Below are positions 6,562 to 12,032 of a DNA stretch of 12,032 bases, one piece after another. The notes beneath the pieces were generated by a model that saw only the letters and a list, made by a program, of their open reading frames with translations, was not told where the DNA came from and ran no database searches. A program made the position numbers and the translations under genes. The DNA is from CAYGTS01 sp964352905 (GTDB lineage: Bacteria; Pseudomonadota; Gammaproteobacteria; JAHCLG01), in NCBI GenBank assembly GCA_964352905.1, contig CAYGTS010000080.1:1-12032 (forward strand), read 5' to 3'. Each line of letters begins with the position of its first letter. Position 1 is the stretch's first letter.

Positions 6562-7947
6562 TTATACCATATTCCTAGCTTGCACATATTCATCAAATTG
6601 CGCTGCGGTTAAATAGCCTAATGATATTGCTGCTTGTTTTAAACTGGTATTCTCTTTATAGGCTTTTTTAGCAATTTCAGAGGCTTTATCGTAGCCAATA
6701 TGCGTATTTAACGCGGTGACTAGCATGAGTGAATTTTCAACGTAATAAGCAATTTTTGCTTGATTGGCTTCTAAGCCATCAATACAAAATTCTTTAAAGC
6801 AATGGCAGCTATCGGCAAGTAGGGTAACTGAATGAATAAAATTATAAATCATCACTGGCTTATAAACATTTAATTCAAAATTACCCTGGGAGCCCGCAAA
6901 ACTAATCGCAGCATCATTGCCCATGACTTGCACACAAACCATGGTCATTGCTTCACATTGGGTTGGATTTACTTTGCCCGGCATGATGGACGAACCCGGT
7001 TCATTTTCTGGTAAATTTAATTCATGTAAACCACAACGTGGGCCTGAACCTAACCAGCGCACATCATTGGCAATTTTCATTAAGGCGCCGGCTAAGGTTT
7101 TAATCGCGCCGTGTGACATCACTAATTCGTCGTGTGCAGCAAGCGATGCAAATTTGTTTTGTGATGATTGAAAGGGAAGTTGGGTTATTTCCGCAATATG
7201 CTTAACAGCAGCCTCAGCAAACCCTTTGGGAGCATTTAACCCTGTGCCCACCGCAGTGCCGCCAATCGCTAGTTGATAAAGGCCTGGTAAGGTTTGTTGA
7301 ATGTTAGCAAGTGCATGATCAATTTGCGCAATATAACCTGAAAATTCTTGCCCTAAGGTTAAGGGAACGGCATCCTGTAAATGGGTGCGACCAATCTTAA
7401 CGATATCTTTAAACTGTTGCTGTTTTTTGGCAAAACTCTCACGTAATGCGGTTAACTTCGGCAACAATTCCTGCTGAATTTGCATGCTTGCCGCGATATA
7501 CATAGCAGTGGGGAAGGTATCATTCGATGATTGCGACATATTAACATCATCGTTAGGATGAATCGGATCTTTACTGCCCCTGACCCCACCTGCGAGTTCA
7601 ATCGCGCGATTAGCAATCACTTCATTAGTATTCATATTGGTTTGGGTGCCGCTACCGGTTTGCCAAATCCGCAGGGGAAATTCTTGATTTAATTTTCCTG
7701 CAATTACCTCATCGGCAGCTTTAATAATCCATTTAGCTTTTTCAGGGGATAATTTTTTGAGCTCCACATTCGCCAATGCCGCTGATTTTTTCAAAATACC
7801 AAATGCTTTAATCAAAACCGTTGGCATTAAATCATGCCCAATCGCAAAGTGATGCAGCGAGCGCTCCGTTTGCGCGCCCCAATAATGATCCGCAGGGACT
7901 TCTATTTTACCCATACTATCGCTTTCAATTCTTGTTGTTACCGCCAT
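6562..7947 (-). CDS. fumC: Fumarate hydratase, class II
   Basis: Interconverts fumarate and malate in the TCA cycle; iron-independent homotetramer. 461 residues, standard for FumC. Motifs seen: TGSGTQTNMN (97-106), SSNDTFPTAMY (140-150), GRTHLQDAVP with catalytic-site H189, and the fumarase/aspartase signature GSSIMPGKVNP (318-328) containing S320. An AGGA lies 6 nt before the ATG. First gene of the operon with pabB and nudL; a likely promoter lies just upstream at 7979-8006. Pairing of a TCA gene with pabB seems to be positional convenience, not shared pathway. Confidence 0.97.
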   Translation of the reverse strand: MAVTTRIESDSMGKIEVPADHYWGAQTERSLHHFAIGHDLMPTVLIKAFGILKKSAALANVELKKLSPEKAKWIIKAADEVIAGKLNQEFPLRIWQTGSGTQTNMNTNEVIANRAIELAGGVRGSKDPIHPNDDVNMSQSSNDTFPTAMYIAASMQIQQELLPKLTALRESFAKKQQQFKDIVKIGRTHLQDAVPLTLGQEFSGYIAQIDHALANIQQTLPGLYQLAIGGTAVGTGLNAPKGFAEAAVKHIAEITQLPFQSSQNKFASLAAHDELVMSHGAIKTLAGALMKIANDVRWLGSGPRCGLHELNLPENEPGSSIMPGKVNPTQCEAMTMVCVQVMGNDAAISFAGSQGNFELNVYKPVMIYNFIHSVTLLADSCHCFKEFCIDGLEANQAKIAYYVENSLMLVTALNTHIGYDKASEIAKKAYKENTSLKQAAISLGYLTAAQFDEYVQARNMV

Positions 7948-7978
7948 AATGATTCCTAAAAATTAAGGGAAAGGTCAT

Positions 7979-8006
7979 AGTTTATTGCAGAATGAAAATA
8001 TTTCAA
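7979..8006 (-). promoter_or_regulatory. Likely fumC operon promoter
   Basis: On the minus strand TTGAAA (8001-8006, 5 of 6) and TAAACT (7979-7984, 4 of 6) are separated by 16 nt, giving a leader of about 25 nt before the fumC ATG. No other promoter-like match this close. Consensus evidence only. Confidence 0.45.
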
Positions 8007-8029
8007 TCAAAACTAAGCCCGTTAGGCCT

Positions 8030-8048
8030 GCCCTGATTGGTTCAGGGC
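8030..8048. other. Small perfect inverted repeat
   Basis: GCCCTGA (8030-8036) and TCAGGGC (8042-8048) form a perfect 7-bp stem around a 5-nt loop. It sits just upstream of the likely fumC -35 box. No T-run follows on either strand, so it is not a classical terminator; a protein-binding dyad is possible. Confidence 0.5.
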
Positions 8049-8094
8049 TAGATTGCATTGTGCTGTGATTTCAGGTAACTTGTGTTTTTTCAGC

Positions 8095-8178
8095 GATTCT
8101 CGCCGTAATGCCTGATTACTCAAGAACAGCCAGATTGCCCAAATAGGGCTGTTCCCAGCTACAGCGGGAAGTCCTGGT
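8095..8178 (+). repeat. Family 2 palindromic repeat, short copy
   Basis: 84 nt in two blocks, each repeated in the next unit: 8095-8136 matches 8181-8222 at 39 of 42 positions, and 8137-8178 matches 8312-8353 at 40 of 42. AACAGCC (8125-8131) pairs with GGCTGTT (8147-8153), and TTCCC...GGGAA near the right end gives a second dyad. It lacks the 89-nt central segment of the second copy, the junction falling at AGATT. Non-coding. Confidence 0.8.
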
Positions 8179-8180
8179 TT

Positions 8181-8353
8181 GATTCCCGCCGTAATGTCTG
8201 ATTACTCAAGAACAGTCAGATTTGAGGCAAGGTCACGTTAAAGGTTTCAAAAAATAGCGGAGTTTATACATAATAAATGAGCACATTTTTTGAAACCTTT
8301 AACGTGAGATTGCCCAAAGATGGCTGTTCCCAGCTACAGCGGGAAGTCCTGGT
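8181..8353 (+). repeat. Family 2 palindromic repeat, long copy
   Basis: 173 nt: the same outer blocks as the short copy, separated by 89 extra nt (8223-8311) flanked by direct AGATT repeats (8218-8222, 8307-8311). The extra segment supplies the core of a long hairpin. The unit ends 26 nt before the prpC ATG and so forms much of its leader or promoter region; a T7 run (8354-8360) follows shortly after, which might give some termination or attenuation. A third partial copy at the window end retains the hairpin side of this form, suggesting the long form is ancestral. Confidence 0.8.
8226..8314. repeat. Long near-perfect hairpin inside the long copy
   Basis: 8226-8255 and 8285-8314 are inverted repeats matching at 28 of 30 positions around a 29-nt AT-rich loop; the inner 23 bp (8233-8255 with 8285-8307) are perfect. 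The complementarity continues outward with small bulges (GAACAG near 8213 against CTGTTC near 8324). The stem has a run of six A opposite six T next to the loop. It would fold strongly as RNA or extruded DNA. Confidence 0.85.
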
Positions 8354-8379
8354 GTTTTTTTATAAGGTTGGAGCAGCAT

Positions 8380-9498
8380 ATGTCAGATAAGAAAAGTGGC
8401 GGCTTGGCGGGGGTTAATGCCGGTGAAACAGCGATTTGTACGGTGGGTAAAGAGGGTGTTGGGCTCACTTATCGCGGCTATGATATCCATGATTTGGCGG
8501 CAAAGGCGAGCTTTGAAGAAGTGGCTTATTTATTGATCCATGATAATTTGCCGACCACGCAACAGTTGCAAGCTTATCGTGACAAGTTGCAAAAAATGCG
8601 AGCTATTCCCAAACCGTTGCAAACTTTGTTAGAAGCGATCCCTAAAGAGGCTCACCCGATGGATGTGATGCGCACCGCTTGTTCAATGTTAGGCACACTC
8701 GAGCCCGAAGCAGATTTTTCACAAGAAAAAGAAATTGCCGATCGTTTAGTTGCTGTGTTTCCTTCGATTTTATTATACTGGTATCAATTTCATCAACTCG
8801 GCAAGCGTATTAACACTAATGTTAACGAAAACACGATCGCCGGTTATTTTTTACATTTGTTACACGGTAAAAAGCCCACTGAGTTACAAGCGCGTACGCT
8901 GGATGTTTCGCTAATTTTATACGCTGAACATGAGTTTAATGCTTCAACTTTTGCCGCGCGTGTTACTGCTGCGACCTTGTCTGATTTTTATTCGTGTATC
9001 ACCAGCGCAATTGGTGCTTTACGTGGGCCCTTGCATGGCGGTGCCAATGAAGCGGCGATGGATTTAATCGAACAATTCGATTCAGTGCATAGAGCGGTCG
9101 AAGGTGTTAAAGGCATGATGGCGAATAAACAACTCGTTATGGGTTTTGGCCACCGTGTTTATAAAATATCCGATCCACGCTCCGATATTATTAAACAATA
9201 TTCTCAACAATTATCCGAACAGGTCGGTAATCAAACTTTGTATGAAGTTAGTGAATCGATCGAAAAATTAATGTGGGATGAGAAAAAGTTATTCCCGAAT
9301 GCTGACTTTTACAGTGCCTCAGCTTATCATTTATGTGGTATTCCAACCCAATTATTTACCCCAATTTTTGTGATGTCGCGTATTACGGGGTGGGCAGCAC
9401 ATATTTTTGAACAGCGTACCAATAATCGTTTAATTAGGCCCTCTGCAGAATATATTGGACCAAAAGCACGAGAATTTATTGCAATCGAAAAGCGATAA
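8380..9498 (+). CDS. prpC: 2-methylcitrate synthase / citrate synthase
   Basis: Condenses propionyl-CoA (or acetyl-CoA) with oxaloacetate. 372 residues, closely resembling E. coli PrpC from memory: AICTVGKEG, YRGYDIHDLA, HPMDVMRT, SILLYWY, YAEHEFNASTF and an RPSAEYIGP C-terminus. The catalytic triad is present: H219 (GPLHGGANEA), H258 (GFGHRVYK) and D309 (PNADFYSA). Start: ATG 8380 has GGAG 7 nt upstream; the frame is open back to 8320, but that extension lies in a repeat and is not family-like. GFGHRVYK and DFYS are the forms usual in ordinary citrate synthases (E. coli PrpC has GFGHPVY), and no prpB, prpD or acnD is nearby, so it may serve partly as a citrate synthase. ispG follows after 18 nt. 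Confidence 0.92.
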   Translation: MSDKKSGGLAGVNAGETAICTVGKEGVGLTYRGYDIHDLAAKASFEEVAYLLIHDNLPTTQQLQAYRDKLQKMRAIPKPLQTLLEAIPKEAHPMDVMRTACSMLGTLEPEADFSQEKEIADRLVAVFPSILLYWYQFHQLGKRINTNVNENTIAGYFLHLLHGKKPTELQARTLDVSLILYAEHEFNASTFAARVTAATLSDFYSCITSAIGALRGPLHGGANEAAMDLIEQFDSVHRAVEGVKGMMANKQLVMGFGHRVYKISDPRSDIIKQYSQQLSEQVGNQTLYEVSESIEKLMWDEKKLFPNADFYSASAYHLCGIPTQLFTPIFVMSRITGWAAHIFEQRTNNRLIRPSAEYIGPKAREFIAIEKR

Positions 9499-9516
9499 AC
9501 AAAAGCAGATAATAAC

Positions 9517-10734
9517 ATGATCAAACGTAGACCAAGCATTGCTGTAAAAGTAGGACACGTTACTGTGGGTGGGGATGCGCCGATTGTGGTGCAATCGATG
9601 ACAAATTCTGATACCGAAGATGCCTTAGCAACCGCGAAACAAGTGAAAGCCTTAGCCGATGCCGGATCGGAGTTAGTCCGTATTACGGTTAACACAGAAA
9701 AAGCGGCGCAGCAAGTGCCTTATATTAAAGACTTACTGTTAAAACAAAATTGTCATGTGCCTTTAATTGGTGATTTTCATTACAATGGTCATCGTTTATT
9801 AACCGATTATCCTGATTGTGCTAAAACCTTGGCAAAATACCGCATTAACCCAGGTAATGTCGGTTTTGGTAATAAGCGTGATCAACAGTTTGCGATGATG
9901 ATTGAAGCCGCACTCAAATACGATAAGCCTGTGCGCATTGGCGTTAACTGGGGCAGTTTAGATCAAGCACTATTAACCAGCATGATGAATGACAATGCCA
10001 AATTGGATCAACCCTTACCTGCAGATGCCGTCATGCGTGAGGCACTCATTGCTTCAGCCTTAGGCAATGCCAAAGCGGCTGAAGCGTTAGGCTTGGCACG
10101 CAATAAAATTATTTTGGCGTGCAAAGTATCGCGCGTGCAAGATTTAATTTTAGTTTATCAAGCGTTGGCGCAACGTTGTGATCATGCCTTGCATCTGGGT
10201 TTAACCGAAGCGGGTATGGATTCTAAAGGCATTGTTGCCACCACCGCGGCACTCAGCATTTTATTACAACAGGGCATTGGCGATACCATTCGTGCGTCCT
10301 TAACCCCTGAACCGAATGGTGATCGCACCAAAGAAGTAAGTGTTTGCCAGGAGATTTTACAATCAATGGGCATTCGTGCGTTTACGCCAATGGTTTCAGC
10401 TTGCCCCGGTTGTGGCCGCACCAGCAGTAGTTATTACCAAGAGTTAGCAGCAAAAATCCAAACTTTTTTGCGCGAACAAATGCCGCTCTGGCGCTCACAG
10501 TATCAGGGTATTGAAAATTTCCAAGTGGCGGTCATGGGTTGCGTGGTTAATGGCCCGGGTGAAAGTAAACATGCCAACGTTGGCATAAGTTTGCCAGGCA
10601 ATGGTGAAACACCTGTCGCACCGGTTTTTATCGATGGTAAAAAAGCGGCGACTTTGCGAGGTGATAATATTGCTGAAGAATTTCAACAAATTGTGAGTAA
10701 TTATGTCGCGAATAATTATCAGCATGATGAATAA
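9517..10734 (+). CDS. ispG: 4-hydroxy-3-methylbut-2-enyl diphosphate synthase
   Basis: Penultimate enzyme of the MEP isoprenoid pathway; converts MEcPP to HMBPP with a 4Fe-4S cluster. 405 residues, about 30 more than E. coli IspG (372), from longer internal and C-terminal stretches, as in several proteobacteria. TIM-barrel start VGGDAPIVVQSMTNSDT; VPLIGDFHYN; RINPGNVG; IGVNWGSLD. Cluster ligands are visible at C296 and C299 (SACPGCGRT) and C342 (VMGCVVNGPGE), with E349 as the conserved neighbour of the open coordination site. The Shine-Dalgarno is weak; it lies 18 nt after prpC and is probably cotranscribed with it. Followed after 14 nt by ycaR. Confidence 0.96.
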   Translation: MIKRRPSIAVKVGHVTVGGDAPIVVQSMTNSDTEDALATAKQVKALADAGSELVRITVNTEKAAQQVPYIKDLLLKQNCHVPLIGDFHYNGHRLLTDYPDCAKTLAKYRINPGNVGFGNKRDQQFAMMIEAALKYDKPVRIGVNWGSLDQALLTSMMNDNAKLDQPLPADAVMREALIASALGNAKAAEALGLARNKIILACKVSRVQDLILVYQALAQRCDHALHLGLTEAGMDSKGIVATTAALSILLQQGIGDTIRASLTPEPNGDRTKEVSVCQEILQSMGIRAFTPMVSACPGCGRTSSSYYQELAAKIQTFLREQMPLWRSQYQGIENFQVAVMGCVVNGPGESKHANVGISLPGNGETPVAPVFIDGKKAATLRGDNIAEEFQQIVSNYVANNYQHDE

Positions 10735-10748
10735 ACTTAGGACAAAAC

Positions 10749-10925
10749 ATGGATAAGAGATTATTTGAAATACTGGTTTGCCCATTATGTAAGGGCAAGT
10801 TAGATTACGATCAAAAAAATGAAGAGTTGATTTGCCGCTTTGATAAACTGGTTTACGCTATTCAAGATGGCATTCCAGTGATGTTGGTTGATAAAGCGCG
10901 TAAATTGACTGAGGATCCTTCATGA
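10749..10925 (+). CDS. ycaR: Trm112/YcaR family small protein
   Basis: A 58-residue protein, MDKRLFEILVCPLCKGKLDY at the N-terminus, with the family pattern CPxC (C11, C14), a third Cys at 29 (ELICR), then a 'YAIQDGIPVML...AR' tail. This is close to E. coli YcaR, also ~60 residues and next to kdsB. Related Trm112 proteins activate methyltransferases by binding them; the role of the bacterial short form is poorly defined, so I assign only the family. AGGA lies 6 nt before the ATG. The stop overlaps the kdsB start (ATGA, 10922-10925), implying translational coupling. In E. coli the partner upstream is lpxK; here it is ispG. Confidence 0.9.
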   Translation: MDKRLFEILVCPLCKGKLDYDQKNEELICRFDKLVYAIQDGIPVMLVDKARKLTEDPS

Positions 10926-11698
10926 AATTTCATGTGATCATACCGGCGCGTTTTGCTTCTATGCGTTTACCCGGTAAAGTCTTGCTGGATATTGCTGGTA
11001 AACCTATGGTGCAGCATGTTTATGAGCGCGCCAAACGCAGCCAAGCGACAAGCGTGATGATCGCAACCGATGATGAGCAAGTTGTGAAAGCTTGCCAAGC
11101 CTTTACCGATGAAGTTTGTTTAACCGCTAAAACACATCATTCTGGCACTGAGCGTATTGCCGAAGTGCTGGCAATTTTTAACGATCGTTATGCCGATGAT
11201 GACATTATTGTTAATGTGCAAGCCGATGAACCCTTAATTCCGATTGAGGTGATTAACCAAGCAGCTGAAATTTTGCAGCGGGATCAGCAAGCTGAGGTGG
11301 CAACACTTTACAGCAATATTGTGAGTGCTGATGAATTATTTGATCCTAATATTGTTAAAGTGGTCATGAATAATCAAAAGCATGCGCTTTATTTTAGCCG
11401 TGCGCCAATTCCTTGGGCACGTAATTATTTTAATCAGCAACAAAAAAGCTTGCCTGAAGCGTATTTGTTTAAACGCCATGTTGGGATTTATGCGCAACGT
11501 GTTAGTTTTATCAAACATTACGTGCAGTGGGATCCTTCACCACTTGAACAGCTTGAATCGTTAGAGCAGTTACGTGTATTGTGGCATGGTGCTGTGATTG
11601 CTTTAGAGCAGGCGAAACAAACACCACCCCATGGTGTTGATAATGAAAGGGATTTGCAAGAAATTAGGGCAGTAGTTGCAGCGTTATCGGCAAGTTAA
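10922..11698 (+). CDS. kdsB: CMP-KDO synthetase (3-deoxy-manno-octulosonate cytidylyltransferase)
   Basis: Activates KDO with CTP to CMP-KDO for the LPS inner core, so the organism makes a KDO-containing outer membrane. 258 residues, near E. coli KdsB (248). Nucleotide-binding start VIIPARFASMRLPGK (5-19), SGTERIAEV (74-82), NVQADEPLIP (98-107), ALYFSRAPIPW (155-165), KRHVGIYAQR (184-193), and SPLEQLESLEQLRVLW (206-221). The usual NVQGDEP is NVQADEP here, with metal-binding Asp kept. GAGGA lies 6 nt before the ATG. Last gene of the prpC-ispG-ycaR-kdsB cluster. Confidence 0.96.
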   Translation: MKFHVIIPARFASMRLPGKVLLDIAGKPMVQHVYERAKRSQATSVMIATDDEQVVKACQAFTDEVCLTAKTHHSGTERIAEVLAIFNDRYADDDIIVNVQADEPLIPIEVINQAAEILQRDQQAEVATLYSNIVSADELFDPNIVKVVMNNQKHALYFSRAPIPWARNYFNQQQKSLPEAYLFKRHVGIYAQRVSFIKHYVQWDPSPLEQLESLEQLRVLWHGAVIALEQAKQTPPHGVDNERDLQEIRAVVAALSAS

Positions 11699-11810
11699 TT
11701 AATTGACTAATTAAGGACAACCCGTAGCCTGGATCTGCAGGATCTTCACGAAGTTACCCAAAATTATAACAACTAACATTACTATTAGTATCTCATTCAA
11801 TGCCACTCGC

Positions 11811-11858
11811 CCCTGGATGCCGGCTAGTGCGCTCTCAGCGCACTAGCGCGCAACGACG
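11811..11858 (-). repeat. Family 1 repeat, divergent half copy
   Basis: Begins CCCTGGAT and ends GCAACGACG, the same boundary motifs as the right arm of the 2629-2776 copy and in the same orientation. In place of the short GCGC-GAA-GCGC hairpin it has a longer perfect 9-bp stem, CTAGTGCGC (11824-11832) with GCGCACTAG (11838-11846), and a 5-nt loop. Confidence 0.65.
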
Positions 11859-11866
11859 AAGCCCCC

Positions 11867-11920
11867 CGTCATTGCGAGCACGAAGTGCGAAGCAATCCAG
11901 GGTAAGGATCTTCGATCATG
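11867..11920 (+). repeat. Family 1 repeat, copy in opposite orientation
   Basis: CGTCATTGCGAGC... to ...ATCTTCGATCATG aligns without gaps to the reverse complement of 2723-2776 at 46 of 54 positions. The hairpin GCAC-GAA-GTGC keeps its pairing relative to GCGC-GAA-GCGC in the other copy. Only 8 nt (AAGCCCCC) separate it from the preceding copy, end to end. Confidence 0.75.
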
Positions 11921-11978
11921 CAAAACTCACAACGCTTACTAATCTCAGTACCATTCTTTCAAGCATCAGCTGTTTTAA

Positions 11979-12032
11979 CCAGCAATTCCCGGTGTAGCGA
12001 GGAACAGCCATATTTGGGCAATCTCACATTAA
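11979..12032 (-). repeat. Family 2 repeat, third copy cut by window edge
   Basis: The minus strand reads TTAATGTGAGATTGCCC... through GGCTGTTCC and ends near GGGAATT. It matches the reverse complement of the right side of the long copy (8300-8353 region) at about 47 of 54 positions, including the GTGAGATT side of the central segment missing from the short copy. It continues beyond the window. Confidence 0.7.

Larger units (their letters stand above)
11699..12032. other. Non-coding tail filled mostly with repeats
   Basis: No credible gene. After kdsB comes an AT-rich weak dyad (TTAATTA...TAATTAA, 11696-11715), not followed by a T-run, then unremarkable sequence to about 11810, then three repeat copies annotated separately. 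A 65-codon open frame at 11800-11997 lies across the repeats and has the Arg/Ser-rich composition typical of translated repeats. Confidence 0.7.

Noticed and set aside
8095..8353. CRISPR-like array
   Set aside because: Only two units, of unequal length, with no short regularly spaced repeats or variable spacers, and no cas genes nearby.
8320..8379. 20-residue extension of PrpC
   Set aside because: It begins inside the repeat; ATG 8380 has a GGAG at proper spacing and matches the family start.
11725..11760. Further family 1 repeat fragment (GTAGCCTGGATC...GGATCTTC)
   Set aside because: Shares only short words with the defined copies; I could not align it convincingly.
11800..11997. 65-codon open frame after kdsB
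   Set aside because: It runs across two inverted repeat copies, lacks a ribosome binding site, and its Arg/Ser-rich product is typical of translated repeats.

Overview
The window reads as a stretch of chromosome from an AT-leaning Gram-negative gammaproteobacterium. KdsB points to an LPS-bearing outer membrane. The sets pabB-nudL and ycaR-kdsB are E. coli-like gene neighbourhoods, and the tRNA-Lys remnant is nearly E. coli-like in sequence. The dispersed 'CGTCATTGCGAGC...GCAATCCAGGG' palindromic repeats are of a kind often met in host-associated lineages such as Legionellales. That lineage guess is inference from general resemblance, not from any search.

Region 1 (1-1497) is the right-hand end of an integrated genetic element. 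It holds the tail of a rightward gene, a complete P4/DUF4102-type tyrosine recombinase on the minus strand with a promoter and paired 8-bp direct repeats, and then the 3' half of a tRNA-Lys(UUU) gene (1453-1497) that marks the attachment-site junction. A consensus-like promoter (TTGACA-17-TAATAT) sits just inside the junction and points out toward the chromosome.

Region 2 (1498-4613) starts the chromosomal backbone: a DusB-like tRNA-dihydrouridine synthase, a 148-bp MITE-like palindromic repeat, a small unrecognised Thr-rich protein with a strong ribosome binding site, and a single-chain (alpha2-type) glycyl-tRNA synthetase.

Region 3 (4627-7947, minus strand) is a tight operon, fumC-pabB-nudL: class II fumarase, aminodeoxychorismate synthase component I (folate pathway) and a CoA-type Nudix hydrolase. 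Gaps are 2 nt and an 8-nt overlap.

Region 4 (7948-8379) is the divergent intergenic space between fumC and prpC. It holds a likely fumC promoter, a small perfect hairpin and two tandem copies of a second palindromic repeat family; the second copy carries a long near-perfect hairpin that the first lacks.

Region 5 (8380-11698, plus strand) is a closely packed cluster, prpC-ispG-ycaR-kdsB: 2-methylcitrate/citrate synthase, the 4Fe-4S MEP-pathway enzyme IspG, a 58-residue Trm112/YcaR-family protein and CMP-KDO synthetase. Region 6 (11699-12032) is non-coding and contains two back-to-back copies of the first repeat family and a third, truncated copy of the second.

I see no CRISPR array, defence system, toxin-antitoxin pair or unknown multi-gene system. 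The most interesting material is the element boundary with its outward promoter, the two structured repeat families, the orphan Thr-rich gene and the choice of GlyRS type.
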